DNA from: a virus
Virus record (IMG/VR): IMGVR_UViG_3300022594_000015
Span: 1 to 36,438 of that record
Reading direction: 5' to 3' (one strand)
DNA length: 36,438 bases
The position numbers were made by a program, and so were the translations under genes. The notes under the pieces are model-generated. The model ran no database searches. It was not told the DNA's origin and worked only from the letters and a program-made list of their open reading frames with translations. Positions 31,373 to 36,438 of the stretch are shown in pieces. Each line of letters opens with the position of its first letter. The first letter of the stretch is position 1.

Positions 31373-31606
31373 ATGGCTGATTCACCTATTGATCTGGTTA
31401 AATATGGCGCTCTTTGGCAACGAGTTGAGGAGTACGAAAAGAAGTTTGATTCAATGGAACGCAAGATTGACAAACTTGAAGAGTCCATTGACAAGCTAAT
31501 TTCGATGGCTGACAAGTCAAGAGGTGGATTGTGGGTGGGTATGATAGTCGTATCAGGGTTATCCAGTTTAGTCGGATTTTTGTCTCATTATTTCACGTTT
31601 AAATAA
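31373..31606 (+). CDS. coiled-coil membrane protein, possible holin-like
   Basis: The 77-residue protein has a strongly charged coiled coil (residues ~15-45, KKFDSMERKIDKLEESIDKL) followed by one transmembrane segment (WVGMIVVSGLSSLVGFLSHY). This layout is common among small phage membrane proteins next to lysis genes. It may be a second holin or a lysis regulator. Its stop overlaps the next start by 1 nt (TAATG). Confidence 0.6.
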   Translation: MADSPIDLVKYGALWQRVEEYEKKFDSMERKIDKLEESIDKLISMADKSRGGLWVGMIVVSGLSSLVGFLSHYFTFK

Positions 31607-32100
31607 TGGATCCGTTCACATTAGCAATGATGGCTTTCTCCGCAGTAAAAAGCGGAGTCGCTGCCTATAAAGAGATTAAATCTACAGGCGGTGAAGTAGT
31701 CAAGATTGTTAATGAGTTGAGTGGTGCGCTAGGGTCGTTTTTTGACCACCAAGACAACGCGATTAAACAGGCCGAGGAACGCAAAAAGAATCCTCCAAAG
31801 GGTAAATCTATACAATCAATCGCCCTAGAAAACGTATTGCAAAAGAAACAACTAGAGCAAGCTGAGTACGATTTAAGGCAGATGTTGGTGTACGAATCAC
31901 CGCCTGAACTGGGCGCAGTCTGGACTGAGTTTAGTGCCGAGCGCGATAGATTGATGAAAGAGCAAGCTAAACAAGACGCAAGTTTAAAAAAAAAGAAGAG
32001 GCTTACCAAAGAAGAAGATCTCAACAATTGGAGAAGTGGCACATTAGAATTGCAATCGGTATTGCAATCTTGGTGGTCTCCCTTGTTATCGCAGGCTTAA
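31606..32100 (+). CDS. helical hypothetical protein in the lysis region
   Basis: The 164-residue protein has a short hydrophobic N terminus (FTLAMMAFSAVKSGVAAYKE) and long charged helices (EERKKNPPKGKSIQ, QLEQAEYDLRQML, MKEQAKQDASLKKKKRLTK). Similar proteins occur in podoviruses before holin genes. The C terminus (VLQSWWSPLLSQA) overlaps the following ORF by 73 bp in another frame. No function is assigned. Confidence 0.6.
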   Translation: MDPFTLAMMAFSAVKSGVAAYKEIKSTGGEVVKIVNELSGALGSFFDHQDNAIKQAEERKKNPPKGKSIQSIALENVLQKKQLEQAEYDLRQMLVYESPPELGAVWTEFSAERDRLMKEQAKQDASLKKKKRLTKEEDLNNWRSGTLELQSVLQSWWSPLLSQA

Positions 32101-32246
32101 TGTACGAAATTAATGTTGATTACAAAAGCAAGAAAAAACAACAGGACTGGGACATTGAGTTTAGAAAACATTATTATGATGACGCAACAATTGAGTGTGA
32201 GCGTATTTTCAGGAAAACAGGCTATTGGCCTAAGTATTGTGCATAA
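32028..32246 (+). CDS. small membrane-anchored protein, TTG start, overlapping
   Basis: The 72-residue product starts at TTG 32028 inside the previous gene. It has a charged start (EKWHIR), one transmembrane helix (IAIGIAILVVSLVIAGLMYE), and a charged soluble tail ending YWPKYCA. This resembles an i-spanin-like N-in/C-out topology, though it is short and no partner lipoprotein lies beside it. The TTG is the only plausible start and the RBS is weak, so the N terminus is uncertain. Confidence 0.5.
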   Translation: MEKWHIRIAIGIAILVVSLVIAGLMYEINVDYKSKKKQQDWDIEFRKHYYDDATIECERIFRKTGYWPKYCA

Positions 32247-32255
32247 AGGATAGAT

Positions 32256-32759
32256 ATGAACTGGTTAACAACAATTGAACAGCTTGCCCCAACCGTAGCG
32301 TCTTGCCTTGGTACGCCAGTCGCAGGGATGGCGGTATCTGCGCTTGAATCTGCTTTAGGCATGAAGTCTGAGGACATCCAAAAGAGCATCGAGGACAATA
32401 AACTGACTGCCGAGCAAGTTGCGTCTATACAACAAGCCGAGATTGCCCTGAAAGCTAAGGCACAAGAGTTAGGACTGGACTTTGAGCAATTAGCAACCGC
32501 AGACAGAAAATCAGCTCGTGAGTTGCAAAAAGACACACATTCCATCATTCCACCGCTATTAGCATTGTTGGTTACAGTTGGATTCTTTGGCATACTGGTT
32601 GGCTTGATGATGGAAACATTTAAGACTTCAGACGCTTTATTATTGATGCTTGGCTCTTTAGGTACTGCCTGGACTGCTATCATGTCGTTTTACTTTGGAT
32701 CTAGCGCAGGCTCTCAGGCCAAAGACGCAATGCTCCACCAATCACAGCCTACAAAATGA
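32256..32759 (+). CDS. holin (3TM / GTA-holin-like family)
   Basis: The 167-residue protein has an N-terminal region PVAGMAVSALESALGM, a helical linker (AEQVASIQQAEIALKAKAQEL) ending in ATADRKSAREL, and two clear transmembrane spans (IIPPLLALLVTVGFFGILVG and ALLLMLGSLGTAWTAIMSFY) followed by FGSSAGSQAKD. This matches the GTA-type holin family, which permeabilises the inner membrane so endolysin can reach the wall. AAAGGATAGAT precedes the ATG. Its stop overlaps the endolysin start as ATGA. Confidence 0.8.
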   Translation: MNWLTTIEQLAPTVASCLGTPVAGMAVSALESALGMKSEDIQKSIEDNKLTAEQVASIQQAEIALKAKAQELGLDFEQLATADRKSARELQKDTHSIIPPLLALLVTVGFFGILVGLMMETFKTSDALLLMLGSLGTAWTAIMSFYFGSSAGSQAKDAMLHQSQPTK

Positions 32760-33265
32760 AAGAAAACTTTACCAAATCTTTACAAATGCTCTTGGTTCAC
32801 GAGGGCGGTTTTGTTAACGATCCTAAAGACCCAGGGGGTATGACCAACCTTGGAGTAACCAAAGCCGTGTACGAGAAGTATGTGGGTCATCCAGTTGACG
32901 AGGCAACAATGAGGGGATTAACGCATGAAGATGTTGCGCCAATCTATAAAACTCTTTACTGGGATCATGTACATGGTGACGATCTACCTAATGGGTTGGA
33001 TTACGCTATGTTTGATTGTGCCGTTAATTCTGGCAGTAGCCGTAGCGTATCATTTCTTCAGAGAATATTATCAGTAAGGGCAGACGGGGTGATGGGTCAA
33101 GAAACATTGTCTCAAATCTCTAAGTTTCCAGTAGACCAACTCATTAAATACTTTGACGCTGAACGCCAAAAGTTTTTAGAAGGGTTAGACACATTTCCGC
33201 ATTTTGGCAAAGGCTGGACTGCTAGGATTTCACAAGTAACAACACAAGCATTGGAGATGGCATGA
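32756..33265 (+). CDS. GH108 endolysin (peptidoglycan hydrolase)
   Basis: The 169-residue protein has the glycosyl hydrolase 108 pattern: LLVHEGGFVNDPKDPGGMTN, with catalytic Glu16, followed by LGVTKAVYEKYVG and TLYWDHVHGDDLPNGLDYAMFDCAVNSG. A C-terminal peptidoglycan-binding-3-like part (LQRILSVRADGVMGQETL) completes it. No signal peptide is seen, so release depends on the holin encoded just upstream. Length and domain order are usual for the family. Confidence 0.92.
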   Translation: MKENFTKSLQMLLVHEGGFVNDPKDPGGMTNLGVTKAVYEKYVGHPVDEATMRGLTHEDVAPIYKTLYWDHVHGDDLPNGLDYAMFDCAVNSGSSRSVSFLQRILSVRADGVMGQETLSQISKFPVDQLIKYFDAERQKFLEGLDTFPHFGKGWTARISQVTTQALEMA

Positions 33266-33423
33266 ACTTTAAAATAGACGGCAAATCATATCCCTCAAAG
33301 AAATCACACTATGTTGTGGTTCGTGAGCACGAAAAGAAAACAGAGAACGAGTTGCACAGACTAGAGGACAAGCTCAAAAAGCACGAATCTTTGCCTGCTG
33401 AAAAGGCTCATCCATCTAAGTAA
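33262..33423 (+). CDS. 53-residue basic charged protein after the endolysin
   Basis: The ATGA overlap with the endolysin stop starts a 53-residue protein (MNFKIDGKSYPSKKSHYVVVREHE...) with a charged helix (KTENELHRLEDKLKKHESL) and a PAEKAHPSK end. No membrane segment or signal. It is the last rightward late gene and its stop overlaps the convergent leftward gene by 8 bp. Function unknown. Confidence 0.6.
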   Translation: MNFKIDGKSYPSKKSHYVVVREHEKKTENELHRLEDKLKKHESLPAEKAHPSK

Positions 33424-33772
33424 GGCTGTTTTTATAGTCTAAGTAGCTTTGGGGTACAGGCACATTATCAGGCCACAAATTGGCTTCTATAAGCCTGTAA
33501 ACTGTTTTAAGGTGCGCTGTATTCCAAAGTCTCTCGCGTTCTTTCTTGGAGTAGATAGATCCTTGGTCTAAATCCATGTGGCAGATGTGGCACAGCGCTG
33601 CGATCATATTATCGTCAGCCTTTATGCTTTTTCCTTTGCCGTGTATGCCTTGGTTTGAGTGAGCACCGACAATCGTCCCGTCATCCGCACCGCACAGCTG
33701 ACAAAACAAATACCTACAGTTGGACAGTAGTTTTGGGCTACGAATGTACGTTCTTTTTAGGTTGGATTTCAT
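33416..33772 (-). CDS. DUF1364/YbcO-like nuclease with Cys/His metal site
   Basis: Reading leftward, 118 residues from MKSNLKRTYIRSPKLLS contain CRYLFCQLCGADDGTIVGAHSNQ, GIHGKGKSIKADDNMIAALCHICHMDLDQG and RERLW. The CxxC...H...H...CxxCH arrangement fits the YbcO/DUF1364 family of lambdoid nin-region nucleases, HNH-like metal-dependent enzymes. The start at 33772 is chosen because a longer frame to 33886 would overlap ninB much more. It overlaps ninB by 35 bp and the last late gene by 8 bp, in convergent orientation. Confidence 0.75.
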   Translation of the reverse strand: MKSNLKRTYIRSPKLLSNCRYLFCQLCGADDGTIVGAHSNQGIHGKGKSIKADDNMIAALCHICHMDLDQGSIYSKKERERLWNTAHLKTVYRLIEANLWPDNVPVPQSYLDYKNSLT

Positions 33773-34157
33773 GTTCAGCACACCAAGCGTAAAGCCATTC
33801 AATAAACTGACTGGCCTCTTCTTTACTAAATTTACGGCTTTGTAGCCCCAGTTGGACGATCCTAGACCCATCAAGGGACGGCACAACCTTACCGCCCGTC
33901 ATTCCTATTTCTGTCGCAAATTGGTCAATTAAAAACCGTTTCCAACTCTCCGCATCCCATTGTGCGCCCAGATGCTTGGCTGCAACAGATATGTTGTCTA
34001 TTATGTCGTGAATCAGGTTGTTTTGGTCATTTGACCTTTTGGCGTCCACAATCTCTAAATCAAGCTCTTTACCAGAATTGAGCGCCTCTATGACTTTAGG
34101 CCAGACCCGTTGCATAAGTGCTTTGGCCTGTGATTCTGATGTAAGTTTAAACTTCAT
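33738..34157 (-). CDS. ninB: NinB-like recombination protein (lambda Orf family)
   Basis: The 139-residue protein matches NinB: AKRSNDQNNLIHDIIDNISV (the RS.DQN.. motif), HLGAQWDAESWKRFLI, and VVPSLDGSRIVQLGLQSRKFSKEEASQFIEWLYAWC. Lambda Orf/NinB binds SSB-coated DNA and helps the annealing protein, functionally linking it with the ERF/exonuclease pair on the other arm. It overlaps the VRR-NUC gene by 4 bp and the DUF1364 gene by 35 bp in a compact leftward operon. Confidence 0.88.
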   Translation of the reverse strand: MKFKLTSESQAKALMQRVWPKVIEALNSGKELDLEIVDAKRSNDQNNLIHDIIDNISVAAKHLGAQWDAESWKRFLIDQFATEIGMTGGKVVPSLDGSRIVQLGLQSRKFSKEEASQFIEWLYAWCAEHEIQPKKNVHS

Positions 34158-34432
34158 AATAATAAATTAAGCATACGCAAGGCGCTATCTACAGAATCAA
34201 CCAGGCAAAACGGCCCACCTTTCCAGTTCTCAGCAAAGTGCTTTTGGTTCTCATTAAATCCTTTTTTACCATAAGCTGAATTAGGGTTTTTACACTCCAT
34301 AAGTAGGGTTTTGCCGTTAATACCGACAAGCAGATCACAGGGTTCGTCAAGGTAATAAACGGTCGCGCCATTAGCCCGTAGAGCCTCCACAATCGCTTTT
34401 TCATTGTCATCGCGCCTAGCTGCCCGTCTCAT
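34154..34432 (-). CDS. VRR-NUC-like PD-(D/E)xK nuclease
   Basis: The 92-residue protein shows the small VRR-NUC pattern: Glu11 in RRDDNEKAIVEALRANG, Asp33 in CDLLVGING, and LLMECKNP (Glu46, Lys48), followed by NENQKHFAENWKGGPFCLVDS. Such phage nucleases can resolve Holliday junctions or cut branched DNA. CAAAGGAAAAATA precedes the ATG. It overlaps the upstream ORF by 17 bp. A role in recombination or packaging clean-up is inferred from family and context. Confidence 0.8.
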   Translation of the reverse strand: MRRAARRDDNEKAIVEALRANGATVYYLDEPCDLLVGINGKTLLMECKNPNSAYGKKGFNENQKHFAENWKGGPFCLVDSVDSALRMLNLLL

Positions 34433-34604
34433 TATTTTTCCTTTGTATCGTATTTTTTACATCTTCAGCCAGATTTTTAAACAATGAGTTATCTCGCATC
34501 TTTTGACGTACCTGATCGCGTACGTACTCAACCCAAGCTGGTTGCATAGCTAGGTGGGCGTACAGCTCTACAATCTCCTCATACTGTTCGTCAAATGCGT
34601 CCAT
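34416..34604 (-). CDS. small hypothetical protein of the leftward operon
   Basis: The 62-residue protein starting MDAFDEQYEEIVELYAHLA is acidic at its start and basic later (VRQKMRDNSLF, QRKNNETGS). The start at 34604 has an AAAGGTGGC RBS; a longer frame to 34673 overlaps the neighbour more heavily. It overlaps the VRR-NUC gene by 17 bp. No family is recognised. Confidence 0.6.
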   Translation of the reverse strand: MDAFDEQYEEIVELYAHLAMQPAWVEYVRDQVRQKMRDNSLFKNLAEDVKNTIQRKNNETGS

Positions 34605-34758
34605 TTCTGAGCCACCTTTTGTATAAGTCAGCCTCTTTTTTATTTGCCGAACGATCACGTTTAAGTTCGTCATCGTGTCTGGGCGTTTTTCTAAGTTCTA
34701 ATTCTTTTACGGGTACATCCCACTTGGGTACGGGTTGCCAAATAGTTTTAAACTCCAC
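34591..34758 (-). CDS. small hypothetical protein, GTG start
   Basis: A 55-residue ORF reads from GTG 34758, which overlaps the replication-protein-like stop by 11 bp; AAAGGAA lies about 7 nt upstream of the GTG. The product (VEFKTIWQPVPKWDVPVKEL...) has KTPRHDDELKRDRSANKKEADLYKRW and ends at TGA 34591, overlapping the next start by 14 bp. Without it there would be a ~140-bp hole in an otherwise gap-free operon. No family is recognised. Confidence 0.55.
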   Translation of the reverse strand: MEFKTIWQPVPKWDVPVKELELRKTPRHDDELKRDRSANKKEADLYKRWLRNGRI

Positions 34759-35104
34759 TTCCAATTCCTTTCATTTTCTCACGTATCCAGTCCGGCATGG
34801 GTACAGCCTTAGCCTTTTCCTGGTCTAGTTTAACAAGGTAAGGATCACGTTCCTGAACCATTGTAGATATCTCTGGGATATCAGCCCCGTCCCATCTTTG
34901 TTGATTTAAGTATACAAGAGGAGCTGGAATAAAAGCCCCGTTGTCTTTTCGCCATTGGTCGGTCGTTTTCATCCACTCAACGTGCTTAATGATCTGATCT
35001 GCACAAGAATCGCAGTAAGTCTTGTTCCAAACTTTAAGGCATTGGGACTTAGCCCCTTTTCTTGTTGATCTAGGCCATGCTTTCCAAAAATCTTCAAATG
35101 TCAT
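34748..35104 (-). CDS. replication-protein-like (initiator/helicase-loader C-terminal-type) protein
   Basis: The 118-residue protein has FEDFWKAWPRSTRKGAKSQCLKVWNK, then an HVEWMKTTDQWRKDNGAFIPAPLVYLNQQRWDG block. The FW..WPR....A and W....G.FIP.P..YLNQ.RW signatures are found in phage replication proteins and DnaT/replication-O-like C-terminal domains that recruit host helicase. No N-terminal origin-binding domain is present, so it may be a loader rather than an initiator. The start at 35104 overlaps the PAPS-reductase-like stop as ATGA, with AGAGGAGA upstream. Confidence 0.72.
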   Translation of the reverse strand: MTFEDFWKAWPRSTRKGAKSQCLKVWNKTYCDSCADQIIKHVEWMKTTDQWRKDNGAFIPAPLVYLNQQRWDGADIPEISTMVQERDPYLVKLDQEKAKAVPMPDWIREKMKGIGSGV

Positions 35105-35823
35105 AGGTTCTCCTCTGCTAATTGACAAAATATACTACATTCAATATTTGGCTCCTGTGGGTAATTCCCATCAGTTGGTTTTAATTCATCCAAATATCTA
35201 TCCTTAAATACAGTCTGAGACTTAAACCTTTCAAGTTTTGCCATTCGGTCAAAGTGCTCTGGAAAATCGACTTTAATCTTATTCCAGTATCCCATTCCTC
35301 CCTTAACACATCCAATGCAATTATTATTGTGATACCCAAGTTTATACATAGCTGGTAACTCAATTCCTGCGTTTTTCAGCATTGCCAAACAATCTTCCTT
35401 GCCCAATCCTTTGTCTATTAATGGCGTCCATATATCTACATCATTGTTGGCGTCTATAAAGCGATCTAAACGCGCTTGTTCCTCTGCCGTATATCCAAAC
35501 ACTTGACGGTCTCCAACCTGTTCAAAACGTTGCCTAACCTGTTTTTTTAGGGTTCTAGTACAAGGTGCTCCTTTTGGGGTGCGAATAAAGTTTTTTTCAA
35601 ATACTTTGTAAATAGAACGGTCGTATTTGTCATTTCCTAATATCTCTATTTTCTGACCAAACCATTTCTCACACTCGGACAGAAAACGCTTATTGTCAGG
35701 ATGCTCTTCAATAACTTCTGTGTAAGCAATTATTAAAGGCAATTTCCCGGCATTTTCTGAAATAGCGATTTTGGTTGCTATTGCTGAAGCTGCTCCACAA
35801 CTAAACCAGCATACGATTCTCAT
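35101..35823 (-). CDS. PAPS-reductase-like protein (alpha-hydrolase, PP-loop)
   Basis: The 240-residue protein begins MRIVCWFSCGAASAIATKIA, with the PP-loop SCGAAS typical of adenine nucleotide alpha-hydrolases such as PAPS reductase and DndC-like enzymes. Later it has APCTRTLKKQVRQRF, VFGYTAEEQARLDRF and a CIGCVKGG Cys pair. Such phage proteins are widespread. Proposed roles are sulfate reduction or nucleotide/DNA modification, neither of which the sequence decides. The start at 35823 is supported by GGGGAAT; a longer frame to 35931 adds an aromatic-rich tail with no RBS. Confidence 0.8.
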   Translation of the reverse strand: MRIVCWFSCGAASAIATKIAISENAGKLPLIIAYTEVIEEHPDNKRFLSECEKWFGQKIEILGNDKYDRSIYKVFEKNFIRTPKGAPCTRTLKKQVRQRFEQVGDRQVFGYTAEEQARLDRFIDANNDVDIWTPLIDKGLGKEDCLAMLKNAGIELPAMYKLGYHNNNCIGCVKGGMGYWNKIKVDFPEHFDRMAKLERFKSQTVFKDRYLDELKPTDGNYPQEPNIECSIFCQLAEENL

Positions 35824-35937
35824 TATTGATTCCCCATAGGTTCTACTAGGGTGGATAGTACCATTCCCTCTCCAGCTATATTGTTTAACATAATTTAAAT
35901 AAAAGTAATAACAAAAACAAAAAAAGCCCAAGTGCGC

Positions 35938-36101
35938 TTGACGAGTTTATTCGCTTATACCCTGAGTTAGTTTCCACCGTAGGCTCAAGGTTTTACCAGT
36001 ACCTAAACTAAGTCTGGTCACATTTTGCTCTGGGGTGTATCAGAGTGCGGTGTTTTATCCCAAGCCGTCCATTCAAACGCTCTGCTCCGTGTGGGTTACG
36101 G
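35938..36101 (-). ncRNA. gene-free stretch with four consecutive hairpins
   Basis: The 413-bp gap 35824-36236 has no plausible ORF on either strand. Part of it folds into stems: ACCCTGAG/CTCAAGGT (35959-35966 with 35984-35991, one mismatch), ACCAG/CTGGT (35995-35999 with 36014-36018), CTCTG/CAGAG (36028-36032 with 36041-36045), and CCGT/ACGG (36087-36090 with 36098-36101). On the minus strand it runs into a short CAAG-CGCA-CTTG hairpin with a T-run near 35935. This could be a structured leftward RNA or origin DNA. Strand and limits are uncertain. Confidence 0.4.
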
Positions 36102-36116
36102 ATGCCTAATACAAAT

Positions 36117-36197
36117 AAAAAAACCACTTAATTAAGTATCTTGGTAGTACTCCTAAAACGTAAAGTACGTTCAGGACAAGATACTTATCTAAGTGGT
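36117..36197 (-). terminator. large hairpin with T-run, probable leftward terminator or small RNA
   Basis: ACCACTTA (36123-36130) pairs with TAAGTGGT (36190-36197), and AAGTATCTTG (36134-36143) pairs with CAAGATACTT (36177-36186). Inner TCCT/AGGA and AACGT/ACGTT stems complete a 75-nt rod. Read leftward, the hairpin is followed by TTTTTTT, so it would end transcription of the repressor gene whose stop lies at 36237-36239. It is far longer than a usual terminator, so it could also be a processed or regulatory RNA. Confidence 0.65.
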
Positions 36198-36236
36198 CAA
36201 GTTATTGCGTACTACTGCAACGGTTTGGATTATACA

Positions 36237-36398
36237 CTAGTTTATTACGTCAAACCATTCAGGTCGCATAACTCTTAGCTGAAAAACCCTAAGTTTAGGA
36301 ATTTCAGTCCAATTATGTATAGCTTGCCTAGACACACCTAATAAACGCGCTAATTTGGCTGGGCTACCCGCTAGTGATATTGCTTTGTTTTTATCCAT
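36237..36398 (-). CDS. Cro-like repressor (P22 Cro / YdaS-type HTH)
   Basis: The 53-residue protein starts MDKNKAISLAGSPAKLARLLGVSRQAIHNW, a compact helix-turn-helix of the P22-Cro/YdaS kind, and continues EIPKLRVFQLRVMRPEWF. The start at 36398 is used because an upstream in-frame ATG at 36437 would add a 13-residue tail with no homology-like pattern. The gene is divergent from the early operon across the circular join and faces the TGTACAnnCTAGT repeats. It is the only regulator of this type seen; no integrase accompanies it. Confidence 0.85.
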   Translation of the reverse strand: MDKNKAISLAGSPAKLARLLGVSRQAIHNWTEIPKLRVFQLRVMRPEWFDVIN

Positions 36399-36438
36399 GT
36401 TGTTAATTGTACACGCTAGTTGACTAAAAAGAGACACT
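36340..36438. repeat. 99-bp exact end repeat (right copy)
   Basis: This is the second copy of bases 1-99. It contains the start of the Cro-like repressor gene, which reads leftward from 36398, and the start of the divergent control region. Joining the two copies makes a circle in which the repressor and the rightward early operon (first gene at 194) are divergent neighbours. Confidence 0.95.

Noticed and set aside
36012-36110. Short ORFs in the 35824-36236 gap
   Set aside because: ATG codons on the minus strand are followed within a few codons by stops (for example ATG-TGA and ATG-GAC-GGC-TTG-GGA-TAA), and no RBS is present.

Overview
This 36.4 kb window looks like one complete genome of a P22-like, short-tailed tailed phage (podovirus-type Caudoviricetes), assembled as a circle. 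The first 99 bases recur exactly as the last 99, and the repressor gene and its control region lie across that join. The virion genes are of the P22 kind: TerS/TerL, a P22-type portal, scaffold, coat, gp4-like and gp10-like tail genes, gp7-like ejection proteins and a peptidase-bearing ejection protein, followed by holin and a GH108 endolysin. The lysozyme-type endolysin and lipoprotein signal fit a Gram-negative host. The AT-leaning coding and gene style suggest a freshwater betaproteobacterium, but that is a guess. No integrase, tRNA, CRISPR array, DNA polymerase or replicative helicase was seen.

Layout. (1) 1-5142, rightward: control region, then a tightly overlapping early operon with an ERF-family annealing protein, a YqaJ/lambda-exonuclease-type nuclease, a winged-helix protein, three tandem paralogues and many small proteins. 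(2) 5161-6597, leftward island: small membrane protein, calcineurin-like phosphoesterase with an N-terminal HTH, and an HExxH protein. (3) 6693-8652, rightward: repeat-containing small proteins, a GroES-like co-chaperonin, a tandem structured repeat just before the terminase, and TerS. (4) 8639-14922: TerL, portal, a strong promoter, scaffold and coat. (5) 14950-22408: about a dozen decoration and fibre-like genes placed between coat and the gp4 homologue, which P22 does not have there. (6) 22417-30618: tail completion and ejection proteins. (7) 30615-33423: tail-collar fibre and lysis genes. (8) 33416-36398, leftward: DUF1364/YbcO-like nuclease, NinB, VRR-NUC-like nuclease, replication-protein-like gene, PAPS-reductase-like gene, a gene-free structured stretch, a large hairpin and a Cro-like repressor.

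The most unusual locus is the coat gene (13405-14922). It is split by a compact group I intron of about 224 nt (13598-13821). Its P1, P10, P3, P7 and P8 pairings can be read directly, and removing it restores a conserved coat motif. A second interruption of about 40 nt lies only 33 nt upstream. It opens with an in-frame TAA, ends with a TGA, and folds into a potential two-stem pseudoknot. No simple frameshift or readthrough bridges it, so the coat protein seems to need RNA excision or translational bypassing unless this is an assembly error. Other structured non-coding elements are a 72-nt RNA with a 7-bp closing stem (2120-2191), two tandem ~130-nt units before the terminase genes (7892-8160), and a 75-nt hairpin next to the repressor (36123-36197).
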